This document shows positions 49,207 to 60,091 of a stretch of DNA of 64,000 bases, piece by piece. Every line of letters starts with the position of its first letter. The first letter of the stretch is position 1. The notes under the pieces were generated by a model. That model made no database searches. It was not told the DNA's origin and was given only the letters and a program-made list of their open reading frames with translations. A program made the position numbers and the translations under genes. This DNA is from Maratus speciosus (Eukaryota > Arthropoda > Arachnida > Araneae > Salticidae), in NCBI GenBank assembly GCA_963932465.1, contig OZ010799.1, positions 282,358,083 through 282,422,082 on the forward strand, in the 5' to 3' direction.

Positions 49207-49298
49207 TGAGAACATTTGGATCGGAGCTATTTTGAGTATGTGATGTATTTACAATTGAGTACGTTTTACTCAATTTTGAATACCCATTTTTTTCAGTG

Positions 49299-49583
49299 AT
49301 TTCGCTACACTGAACGGGAAAAGTATGCTAGTATATTTCTGATACTGTTTTGTTCAGAGGATGGTGTGACACCGTTTCTGTCCGATAGCTATCATTTTTA
49401 TTCAAAATTAATTTAAAAAATAACTTTCTTACATTTAGATCATATTATCCTCCCCCCCCCTTCTTTCCTATAATGAAATATGTAATTAAATTCATTTCTC
49501 AAAACCATCGAGATTTTATTAAAGTGTTTTCTTTCTTCTTTCTAAAAACATCTTTAATTCAAAGCGCTCAAATATTCATTTCC
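49299..49583. other. No recognised feature; C-run
   Basis: AT-rich spacer with a CTCC plus C-run at 49450-49461. Confidence 0.5.
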
Positions 49584-51115
49584 TTTTTTAGCTCACAGGC
49601 TATCAAAGCCTGAGAGCTTATGTGCCCGCCCGTTCTGTATGTATGTATGTATGTATGTACGTATGTACGTAACGCGATAACTCTTGATAGAAACATCCGA
49701 TTTGCTTCAAAATTTTTTCCTAGGTTCACTGTGATAAGGCGCTTCCCTGATTAGTTTTGGGAGTTCATTGGTTAAGGATAAAGGGGGAAAAACGGGGTTA
49801 GTCCACCCCCCCCCCCCTTAATTCAGATAAATGGGTTTTTCATGCAGAATGTTTCGATCTGCTCCGAATTTGGTATACCGGTTTATTATGTTAAGGAACT
49901 TCCCTGATTAGTTTTGGGAGTTCATTGGTTAAGGATAAAGAGGGAATAACGGGGTTAGTCCACCCCCCTTAATTCAGATAAATGTGTTTTTCATGCAGAA
50001 TGATTCGATTTGCACCGAATTTGGTATAGCGGTTTATTATGTTAAGGAACTTCCCTGATTAGTTTTGGGGGTTCATTGGTTAAGGGTAAAGGGGGAAAAA
50101 CGGGGTTAGTCCAACCCCTTAATTCAAATAAATGGGTTTTTCATGCAGAATCATTCAATTTGCTCCGAATTTGGTATACCGGTTTATTATGTTAAGGAAC
50201 TTCCCTGATTAGTTTTGGGGGTTCATTGGTTAAGGATAAAGGGGGAAAAGGGGGGTTAGTCCACCCCCTTAATTCAGATAAATGGGTTTTTCATGCAGAA
50301 TCATTCGATTTGCTCCGAATTTGGTATACCGGTTTATTATGTTAAGGAACTTCCCTGATTAGTTTTGGGAGTTCATTGGTTAAGGATAAAGGGGGAAAAA
50401 CGGGGTTAGTCCACTCCCCCTTAATTCAGATAAATGGGTTTTTCATGCAGAATGATTCGATTTGCTCCGAATTTGGTATACCGGTTTATTATGTTAAGGA
50501 ACTTCCCTGATTAGTTTTGGGAGTTCATTGGTTAAGGATAAAGGGGAAAAAACGGGGTTAGTCCATCCCCCTTAATTCAGATAAATGTGTTTTTCATGCA
50601 GAATGATTCGATTTGCTCCGAATTTGGTATACCGGTTTATTAAGTTAAGGAACTTCACTGATTAGTTTTGGGGTTCATTGGTTAAGGGTAAAGGGGGAAA
50701 AGGGAGGTTTGCCCGCCCCTCTTAATTTAGATAAATGGGTTTTTCATGCAGAATGATTCGATTTGCTCCGAAGTTGGTATACTGGTTTATTATGTTAAGG
50801 AGCTTCCCTGATTCGTTTTGGCGATTCATTGGTTAAGGATAAAGGGGGTTTAGTCCACCACCTTAATTTAGATATTTTTTTTTTTGCAAGATTATTCGAT
50901 TTGCTCCAAATTTGGTATACCGGTTTATTATGATAAGGAGCTTCCCTGATTAGATTTGGAGGTTCACTGGTTAAGTATAAAGGGGGAAACGGGGGCTAAT
51001 TCCCCTTCACTTATTTTTTTGAGTGGCATTATTCTTTAAAATAAGAGTATAATATACAATTAGTGTGAATAGTCTGTGAGCTCAATGCCATCAGTTTAGC
51101 TGGGCACTTTTCTTT
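49584..51115 (+). mobile_element. Helentron-like (HINE) element, family G
   Basis: A T-run and hairpin AGCTCACAGGCT (49590-49601) with AGCCTGAGAGCT (49607-49618) lead to a TATG microsatellite (49637-49668). Nine units of about 153 bp follow (GGTTAAGGATAAAGGGGGAA near 49770, 49930, 50084, 50230, 50384, 50531, 50685, 50831, 50970). After them AGTCTGTGAGCT repeats the terminal sequence in inverted form (near 51070-51081), followed by a hairpin TGCC-CAG/CTG-GGCA (51086-51106). Units are highly similar, so expansion is recent. Non-coding. Confidence 0.8.
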
Positions 51116-53425
51116 TTTATTCCCTTTCTTATTTTAATCAGTAGCTACCCGTTACCGCTGCTTGTGCAAAAAAAAAAAAATAAAAATTAGATTCGCAGCT
51201 GCTGGTATCGAGGTCTGCATTTAATTGCATCGGATTTTTGCTCGCCACATTGATAAGAAATTCTTTATCTCTACTAATACTTGAACGTTGAAAATGTCTT
51301 AACAACAAAAATAAAAAGAGCGGATTTTGTGAGAAGCATGTACACTTTTGTGAATTGTGGTCGAATTAAAAGCCAGATGTCCTGGATTTTCAGCATTTTT
51401 CTCATCGAGCAGTCTGCAGTCTGCAATTTCATGTAACAGTTAGTTGGGCAAAGGCCTATCTGTAACATAAACAATTTCGGTTTGTCTGTTACTTTTCTCA
51501 TCCTAATTAGAAGCGCTTACTTGCAATCTCGGCCTCACCCGTCCGGTAGTGTCACCACATTTTTGCGGTAATGTTTATCGCCAAAAGCCTTTGTTCACTT
51601 TCGCGCAGTCACCAAAAGTTTGTAAATTGGCGATTATGTGCAACGCCAAGATTTCTAGACTTCTAGCAAAAACTTCACTTCTGTTTCAGCTTTCGAGATA
51701 TAAAGTTGTCTAAAAAGAAAAGGCGCTTCGGCGTCCCATGTATTATGGGGGTCTCTCTCTCCCATTTTTATCTAACTGAACCACCTTTTAAAAGATGCTT
51801 TTAAATAAAGAATAGTTCCTGTAATTTGGTTGGAGTTTTTGCATTTAAGTGAACCATCCCACTGAACACCGCTACATAAATTTGGTAAAATCGGCCGGTA
51901 TTTTCTCCAACCTAAATATATATATATATATATATATATATAGTTGAGAGAGAGAAATCCCCCCCCCCCCCACTTTTAAAATGGATGTATGCTCCGCTTT
52001 CGACGAATTCCAGTTAGATATTAAAAGGACAGTTGTCTTCTTAAAGTTCCCTGCCAGTTCCTGTCTCTGTGTCTAGTGATGTTGGAATCAAGAGTATGTC
52101 ATCACCTCTCAACTTAAGCGACAAGCCATGGTTGCCTGTTTGACGTGCCTGTCATGCGCGACGCTGTGTTTTTTTAATTCAAGGCTGCTTACTACTCAGT
52201 GCTGTGCTCAATCTCTCCTGGAGTCTTCTAGATGTGCGTTATCTGTGATTCGAGTTTTTACAGGTGATCTGTGTTTTCTTCAAAAAAATGTGTCAACACA
52301 AAAAAAAAGAGTAATAGTTATGCACCAGTGCACTCCACAAAAAAAGGGCACCTGTTAATGTCCACATTCATCACACATCATTGTTGGTTGTTTGTGAAAT
52401 TGCAAAAAAAAAAAGAAAAAAAGTTAAGTCTAGTGATTCCTACAAAAAAAGTGCACCTGACAATGTCAAAAATTCATCGTGTTTCATTCCGAATATTGCC
52501 TTTGTGATAGAATTTTTTTTTCTTTTCAAAATGTGTTTTTACGCAAGGAAATCTAAAAAAAAGTGTTTCTCACTTAAAATATGAGGGACGCATCATTTAA
52601 AAAGTATGTGCTTTTCTATGACTTATATAAATATCTCAAAGTGAACTTAGTGTGACACTAGTTGTGTTATTTACTACAGTTAAAAAGTGCATTTTTATGT
52701 AGTGTTAAAAAAAATTAAGAATACACTACAAATTTCAACATGAACATTTTTTTCTCCTTTTTAAAATCTTAATTTTAATTAATACAGTATTTTTCCTTTT
52801 TAGATTTTTTTTCAGTTTCATCTCTCACCATGCTATGATAAATGTTTCTAGAGTCATACTTGTTTAAAATTTTATTACTACATACTATTCCATAGTATTT
52901 TTATTAAGACTGCTTATAAAAGGTAATAGCCGGAAGAGAGAAGATATCGGCTTTATAAAGAAAAATTATTATTTTTTAAATCGTTAAACTTGCAGCTATA
53001 ACTCTAAGCTGCTCTTTGCATGTTAATGTTTAAAAGGTAAGTGCTATTTAAGTTCAGTTATTTTACGGATGTTTAAAGATACTTTATTTTCATGCGTGAC
53101 AAGGATTTTCTGGGTTTAGCATTTATCTTGAAAGATATTACGCTTGCATTCCTTGTCGCTATTGGACAAACAATAGCCTTTTAAAATTTAGCTAATTTAT
53201 CTGTTGCACATTTTGTTGCTTTTAATTATAGTTATGAATGACATATTTTTAACGAAAGGTGTGTTTATTTTTTTTTATTTAATTTCTATTTTGATTGAAA
53301 AGAGATGTATTTGTATTTATCTCTGTTATGAATATTTAATATGTTAGGTAATATTTCATCTGCTTTTAAAAATATATGTTGTTACTTACAGATCGGCAGT
53401 TGATGTGTAAAGTAAAATTTATGAA
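51116..53425. other. No recognised gene; microsatellites
   Basis: An (AT)n tract at 51908-51932 is followed by a C-run at 51959-51970. Around 52280-52460 phrases such as ACAAAAAAAG-GCACCTG-AATGTC appear twice about 120 bp apart. Small frames (up to 78 codons near 52128-52584) carry poly-Lys artefacts from A runs. The element whose transposase follows should have ended near here, but no TTAA-CCCTATC end is visible. Confidence 0.5.
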
Positions 53426-53429
53426 TAAT

Positions 53430-55058
53430 TGGGATGCATTTCTAAGGGGATAAAAAAAATGGTAGCAATATTTTTTAAAGTTTGTTGCACTCCAGGTTGC
53501 AGCGTTTGAAAATTCTGCAGTCTTCTCTGAATTTTATCATTTACTAATTCTCTCCCGAGATCTTTCAGGTATAAGCGTCTTTGATGGCGCTTTCCAAATT
53601 CTCAATCTGTGTACTTTGAAATCCAAATAATGAACACAGCAACAGCTGCACTGTCGATCACATTAAACCAGAAGACCATAGGCCAACGGCGTATCTTTTG
53701 CTTGCAAGTATAGAATCTGCATAAATGATCAAAGTTGTCAACTAAAGATTTTGTTGCATTGTAATGAGTAATAATTTCTGGCTTATTATCTTCCTCTTCA
53801 ATTATCATCTTGACATGATGCATGGATGATAGTAAAATGACTGCCTTCCCTTTCTTTGGATTATAGCTAACTAGAGTGAGTTCTTTATCAAAACAAAAGA
53901 TAGAAGACTTCTCATCACGCTGACGATTTGGCAGTAATTCTTTAGGAACTTCCTTTCAATTTTTTCGAATTGTTCCAACTACTGTAGTTTTTGCAACTAG
54001 CAGATCCTCTGCTAACTGCGCGTTGATGAAGTAATTGTCCATGGTAACGTTGCGACCTTTGTTCTTCCAAGGGTCAACTAATCGTTTGACGGTTTCCGAA
54101 ATATTATTTGCTCCAAATGCAACACCAGGTTGTCGTCTAACATACACTTCTCCTTTCAAAGGAAACGAGGTAGTTGAATATCAACACCAAAATATTTTTA
54201 TCCCATACTTTCCGGGCTTACTCGGAATTTATTGTCGAAAACTGCATCGACCACGTGTTGCCACTACTTGTTCATCGACTGATAGATCTGTTCCAGGTTT
54301 GTAATATTTTGCCAGATTTTCGAGCAGCATTTGCCAAACGTCACGAACGGCAGCTAATTTGTCTACCTGCAATCTTTGATTTCTCGTTGCATCATTGTCA
54401 AATCTACAAAATCGAAGCAGATTTTGAAAACGCTGCATTGACATAGTAGCACGAAATATTGGCCTTTCTCTGTCCGTGGACCACATTTCCTCCAAACTTT
54501 CATTCGCAGATTTGTAGACACCACTGAGTAAGAGTAAGCCAATAAAAGCATAGAGTTCTGTTTCATCGGTTTCTTTACAAATCTTCTTTTTTGTCGGATG
54601 TTCTTGATTCCAACATTTTATCACCTTTTTTGCCCTCTGTTAGTTTCTCGGGCAATAACATTGATTATTTCAGGCGTTATAAACAGTTTTAGGGAATCAA
54701 ATTTATTAGTTACATTCTTAGCATTCCCTGCTAATCCACTTGTCTCTCGTAAAATATTAGCTGACAATGCTTGGGCTGAATTAGGGTTATTTGCCGACCA
54801 CTTACGTCCTGAAAATATTTGTGATTGATTTAGCAAATATGTGTAACGAGCTCGTTTACAAGGAAAATGTTGAGAGTCACTAGAATCATCACTTTCTGAT
54901 TCACTATTGGTTTCAAAGTTCGGATCTTGAATACTATCTTCGTCACTCTTTTCAAACTCAGATGACTCACCGAAGCTGTCTATATCTACATCGTCATCAC
55001 TATCACTTTCTTGTATCATACGCAAAGCGTCCTCTACCGAAATCCATTTTCGTGACAT
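53430..55058 (-). pseudogene. piggyBac-type transposase, broken
   Basis: A transposase of the piggyBac family, which excises and inserts DNA at TTAA. From the Met at 55058 an acidic N-terminal region (DSDDDVDIDSFGESSEFEK) runs about 145 codons. A frameshift near 54625-54640 leads to the catalytic core: LSVDEQVVATRGR (Asp at 54274-54276), VTMDNYF (Asp at 54037-54039) and VDNFDHLCRFYT (Asp codons near 53737 and 53728). In-frame stops lie at 54229-54231, 54181-54183, 53956-53958 and 53599-53601, beyond which the family pattern continues (RRLYLKDLGRELVNDKIQRR). The cysteine-rich C-terminus is not visible. The triad is kept, but the protein cannot be made. Confidence 0.9.
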
Positions 55059-55291
55059 TTTGATGCATCAAAGCATAAGTCTCAATTAAAAAGCGCAGTC
55101 AAGTGACAATTTCCTTCATACAGGAGAACAATAAAGAAAGAAACGAACGCATTTGCGGACAACTATCGCCATCTATCGGATTCTGGGAGTAACAATCTGT
55201 GAAACAAAATTTTCAGAACCATGTTATAAGTATTTGCTGTTCTAGAAGATTTTTTTTTCCTTTTTTGAAATATTCTATGAATTTTTTAGCT

Positions 55292-55517
55292 TGGGGTCCA
55301 CGCAGAGCCCAGGACACAGAAATATGCTATCTATTTTTCAAATTAAAGAAATACCAAGTACCACTTATATTTGTACAGTTTAATTTTTACCGTGTGTTAG
55401 AAACATTATAATATGAGATGTCACCGGCTGAAACTACTCAGTGAGGGATAGATATTTTTTGACAACTTGTTGAAAGTGCTTGGGGTCCGCGTGGACCCCA
55501 GGACATAGTGATAGGGT
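55292..55517 (-). mobile_element. piggyBac element end and internal repeat
   Basis: The element ends CCAGGACATAGTGATAGGG (to 55517), followed by TTAA (55518-55521), as expected for piggyBac. It contains a near-palindrome GGGGTCCGCG/TGGACCCC (55482-55499). A second copy of the same block, GGGGTCCACGCAGAGCCC, lies 189 bp further in (from 55293). The opposite end was not found, so the element is truncated on its left side. Confidence 0.75.
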
Positions 55518-55521
55518 TAAT

Positions 55522-55872
55522 TTCGGACACCAGTGTATATATGTATATTGTAATTTAAACGAAATGAGTGAAAAACATGTATTTTAAATGTATGTAATGT
55601 ATGTATTTTAATTGTGTGTATTTTAACAGAAAGGAAATATAGGTCTATATTTTTTATAAAATAACTGCAATACAAATAATGACAATGAGATCAATATTTG
55701 GCGATTTATTATCTGCGCCCAAATAACATAAAAGTTCCTTTATTTAAATGTTTTGCAACGCCTGTTTTATTGTAATACGATGCAAATAATGTTATATATA
55801 CTATATATAAATACAAATTTTTATGCAATAAACACATTCCATTCATTGTAAATTAAAAAATATATATATATA
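55522..55872. other. No recognised feature
   Basis: AT-rich spacer with GTATTTTAA-TGTATG repeats (55577-55625) between the piggyBac end and the next element. Confidence 0.5.
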
Positions 55873-56821
55873 TGGGTCAATACCTGAAAACTGGACAATT
55901 TCGTTCCAAAACTTTTGTTTTTTCAAATGCATGTACCAACTACCACATACAATTATTTACTATCATACATGTTTTTTCATTTAAATTCTGTGGTGTTTTG
56001 AGATCAAGGATGAATATTTCATGCACAGGATATACTTTTATAGAAGAAAGTGTCTGTTAACATCATAATCAGTGTTTAATAATTGGGACTGAGGTGATGT
56101 TTTTGTCTTAAAAGCTGCACAGCCATTTTGTTGAATCATTTTGCCCACATGTAAATTGAAATATGCCATGTGACATTTTTGTGTTACGTAAATAAAGTTG
56201 CAACAAATTTTTTGTTTATAAATAAAAAGTTAAATATGGGGGCATGAATGATGCTATAAAACAATACTCATCCATATTCAGAACAAAAACTAAATAATTC
56301 TACATATGAAACAAAGAGAAAAACAACTTACCTTCATCCATGGTGGCTAGTTGAACTTCAGTTGCTATTGCAATGGAAATGATTCTGCCAGCACCACCTA
56401 GTATCTGTTAACTCAAATGTGTGTTTAGAGGAACTGAGATGATTGTCAAACTTAGGGACAAATATATTCACTACAATATTTTACTATACATTCTATACTA
56501 ATAAAGTATAATTATATTTTCTCATACTGTATATATATAGGTATAAATATGTAATAGCAAAAGTTAATAATATTTATAGAACTGTTTACAGCATACATTT
56601 ATATTGGATATTTGTACCTGGGGACAGGGGCTGAAATATTGATTTCGCTTGTTTAAAGCTTACAATTAATTATTTATGCGTAATTATATGTTTATTTATC
56701 ATTGGTAATTGCTACAACAAATGTTGTAACATTTTACATTTTTCAGTTTTTGGTTTTACTAAATTTACTAAAATATTATTGGCAGCGGACGCAAATTGTC
56801 CAATTTTCAGATATTCACCCA
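55873..56821. mobile_element. TA-flanked DNA transposon, non-autonomous, 949 bp
   Basis: The left end TGGGTCAATACCTGAAAAC (55873) and the right end (TGGGTGAATATCTGAAAAT in reverse complement) share about 35 bp through GGACAATTT. Both lie in TA-rich flanks allowing a TA target duplication (55871-55872, 56822-56823). The interior is AT-rich with only small frames and no transposase motif. Confidence 0.8.
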
Positions 56822-56823
56822 TA

Positions 56824-57689
56824 TATTATATTTGTCAGTAGAACTGTAATATATTTTCAAATTTAATTCAGAGTGTAATTTTATTGGGTTAAGCCTATTT
56901 TCGAGTAATGGAAATTGTAATATATCATAATATTGTTTAAAAGCCATTACTTCTACACGTAATAATACGATGTCATTATATCATACCGGTTAAAAAATGT
57001 ATGTAATTCGCTCAACATTCGCCATTGCAACTATAAAACGAATTTGAATGATATATTTTATGTGACATCCTGTAAAATGTTTGCTAAATCGTTCATTGCA
57101 CGTTACATTGTTTTCAATAAATTTATTTACACTACAATTTACACGGTTTTCGCAAAAACAGTTTTCATTGCAGCGGAATTTGTTTCCTTTTCTTATGATT
57201 CAAATCCGGAGTATCATCAATTTAGATTACGAAAAATATTTTTAACGTCAAATCGTGTTGTCTTGAAGTTTACAAACGAACCGAAAAAAAATAAAAATTG
57301 TCGCAAAGCTTAACAAATGATATAAAAGACAAGTTGTACTTTACAAATCTTTTGTTGTCTTGGGAATGAAAATAAAACCAAACCCATCTAATGTAAAGTG
57401 TAAGAAATCACATTGTTTAAATATTTTCAGATTTTATATCTTACTTTCTAATCTTTCTAAATGTTTTATATCTTACGATATTTTTAAAAATTTGAAATAT
57501 GTTATAAGACAAAGAAAAGTGTCTTGTTATAAACGATATTTTATCGAATTTAAATTACCAGTGGCCCCAAACGAGGTGTTCGTAATACAAACTTGAAATT
57601 TTTTAGTGATACTTTTTCCTTAACATTTAATTAACAGCAGTTTTTTTTTTTTAAATCAAGCAACCTGTTTTAGTGAAATTTGAGTGTAG
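56824..57689. other. No recognised gene
   Basis: Frames of 89 codons (57044-57313) and 78 codons (57360-57596) are open but carry no motif I recognise. They lie just upstream of a Penelope end and could be decayed element sequence; I found no reverse-transcriptase signature. Confidence 0.45.
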
Positions 57690-58280
57690 TATGTCAAAAG
57701 ACCATGGATAAACTTGCCGTATAATAACTCATTCATCGTTGTGCGTTTTGTATGTACGTAGAAAAAGGGACATTAACAGAATTCGTTGAAGTGCAGTTCT
57801 GAAAAAAATATTTAAATTTTGTAAAGTTAACTACATTCCAAGGCTTTTTGAAAATATGAGGCATACCCTTTTAAATATGATGTAAGATTAATCACAGTTC
57901 CCAAAGTTAAAAGATCTTTTAAATACAAAAATTGATCCTGTCTAAGCAGTCAATAGATCCGGAGTATACATTATACCTTTCCAAACAGATAGTAAATATT
58001 TTATTTATGTTGGTATGACGCTGAGAAAATTTCGTGAAAGAATTAAAGAACGTAAAGCAGATTAAATAGACCCCATGCTACATTATCAAGATAAGATCAA
58101 ATTCAACCTATAAAAGTAGATTTTAATAAATCAAAAATTACGTTTCGTACATATAATTACCAGGAAGCCATCAAAAGAGAATCAATTGAAATAATTGCCA
58201 ATAAAGATAAAGCTTGTAACGATGCACTATCATTCGATATCCATAGGGTATGGAGATATTTGCTGCATAATAGATGAGAG
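57690..58280 (+). pseudogene. Second Penelope-like element, GIY-YIG end
   Basis: RPWINLPYNNSFIVV (from about 57698) fits the region before the endonuclease. PKLKDLLNTKIDP then AVNRSGVYIIPF (57943-57978), IYVGMTLRKFRERIKER (GIY-YIG core, ending at a stop near 58063) and, in another frame, ITFRTYNYQEAIKRESIEII with the conserved Glu follow. The closing ACNDALSFDIHRVWRYLLHNR ends at 58278. Several stops and at least one frameshift disable it. The parallel with the copy at 36.7 kb is close (LLNTKI, SGVY, ESIEI, CNDALSF versus CNDTLSF). Confidence 0.85.
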
Positions 58281-58399
58281 CTCGATTTACTTGTAAATTT
58301 GAATAACTTTATCTGGCATCTCATCTTTAAATTATAATGTTTTCTTCTGGACAATTCTTGATTAAGCACAAAGAAAGTAGTAGCAACATTTAAATCTTA

Positions 58400-58432
58400 C
58401 TGGTGACGGCCTTGTAATGGTTGAAAATGTTC
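58400..58432 (+). ncRNA. Decayed hammerhead-like motif
   Basis: CTGGTGA (58400-58406; one change from CTGATGA), one C, then GGCC/GGTT able to pair as a 4-bp stem (58408-58411 and 58419-58422), then GAAAATGTT. It lies about 120 bp past the GIY-YIG stop, in the same relative place and with the same extra C as the motif at 36.6 kb but with a different stem sequence. The changed A in the catalytic core should inactivate it. Confidence 0.4.
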
Positions 58433-58439
58433 TGGGTTT

Positions 58440-59225
58440 CTTCTAATGTATTTTAAGATATTTTAAATTTGTATTTTAAATATCTTTATACTATATGTAT
58501 GCACCTGAAAGTATTATTTGTACAATTATTTGTGTTTTTTATATGTATTTTAATTATTTAACTCAAAATGAATATAGCGCTAGAATTTTAACTTTCATTT
58601 ATAGAAAAATTGGGCGTTGACATCGGAAATGAAATATAAATAAGGAGACGCATGCAATAGCTTTGCACTTCATTCTAAAATATTTTAGTAATATCTAATG
58701 TTTTTCAAATGCAGGTTTAAACTTTTAAAGAAAAAATAAGAATAAAATTGTTCGCAAACAATATTACTCAAGACAGAATATCTTCTCATTTATTTCAGCA
58801 AAGTTACAGTAAAACGTGGCCGAAGATAGCAACAGATACTCGCGAAAAATTTAATTTTTATTAATCTGCATTTTAAAATTAAAATTTTGTTTTAACGCAA
58901 TGTGACTGTACGAAGTCTGCAGCCGTTTGAAACAACATCAGGGATGCAAGCGCAGCGCCACAAATGACCAATTGGTATCACTAAATTTTAACAGTATTCC
59001 TTGCCTTATTTAATGACAAGATTTATGAGATTTAATAAAATAAAAAATACTATCAAACTTTAGTTGTTAAATATAGCCAATTGTGGCACAGCGGTTTCAT
59101 CCCTCAACACCTTTCGAATGATGCCTCATTCATAGTTCTGTATTTTGCAAATGCATAGAAAAAGGAAAATTGACAACTGAAATAATGTATATAACTGTTT
59201 ATTGTTTCGCCACTTACAGAATCTT
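58440..59225. other. No recognised gene
   Basis: AT-rich sequence. At 59085-59170 a stretch beginning near FLPQHLSNDASFIVLYF resembles the pre-endonuclease Penelope piece at 57.7 kb, so a third, very short fragment is possible. Confidence 0.4.
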
Positions 59226-59227
59226 TT

Positions 59228-59383
59228 CTACTTAGGGATGAGATTCTGACTTTTTGAATACTAGTATAATCTTAGAGAAAATTTTATTTTCTTTAATCGG
59301 AACATTTTTGCGATTTAAGAGAAGAACATTTTCTCTAAGATTATACTGGTATACAAAAAGTCGGAAATCTCATCACTACTTCT
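59228..59383. repeat. Imperfect palindrome
   Basis: GATGAGATT-CTGACTTTTTG and TAGTATAATCTTAGAGAAAA on the left face their inverted forms on the right (to about 59377), with arms near 48 bp and a 45-bp centre. A small MITE or fold-back. Target duplications are not evident. Confidence 0.7.
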
Positions 59384-59536
59384 ACTATAAATACGACTTG
59401 TTCATGGAACGAAATAGAGTTTTGGGAAAAATTAACAAACTCTTCACGCATTCTTTTTGAATTTGGACAGATTTCGTTTGGAATTGCATACGTAAATTAG
59501 TCTTGTCCTTTTAAATTAGAACTATTAAGATGACTG

Positions 59537-59578
<42 letters not shown>

Positions 59579-60091
59579 AAAATATATTTTTCGGGTTATA
59601 TACACATTAATGGCACAGAAATATTTTCCACACCTCTAATTGAATCGGTTTTGTAGATGCAAAGTGTCAAGTTTCAAGTATATAAAAAAGTAATGCATTT
59701 TACTCATTGCAATTTTTAGGCTGTATTTATTGCGTAAAATCTTACTAAATGTGTTTAAGTTGCATTTTGAATCTTTAATAAAACCATTTTGAATCTTTAA
59801 TGAAAAGAAACTTATACGAATAATTCTTAAAGTTAGTTGTTATTACTACTTAAGAAACTTTAGTCTCATTAAACATTGTTTGTTTGTAGAGATATAAAAG
59901 AATTTTGGAATTTCAACTACACATGTAAATCATGAAGACTTTGAAATTTTTGTCCCCGATCGTTGTACTGTAAATTGTGAGTTTATCGATTTAACAATAA
60001 CATATTGAAAATCAATAACTCTTGCCTTTGTCAGATAACCTTATAAAAGGAAATGCATTTCTAAAAATTTAAAATGAATCTATATGATAAA
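59384..60091. other. No recognised gene; T-tract
   Basis: About 36 consecutive T lie at 59539-59574. The rest is AT-rich with no structure seen. Confidence 0.5.

Larger units (their letters stand above)
41797..49298. mobile_element. CACTG-ended MITE split by a Helentron-like block
   Basis: ATCACTGAAAAAAATG at the left (41795-41810) is the exact inverse of CATTTTTTTCAGTGAT at the right (49285-49300). Beyond these 16 bp the arms pair loosely for 40 bp and the flanks continue as TGTAGC and GCTACA. The MITE body is 41797-42360 plus the right end. Between them lies 6.8 kb of Helentron-like DNA and satellite. Its right arm is present twice (42281-42364 and 49207-49290). Confidence 0.7.
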
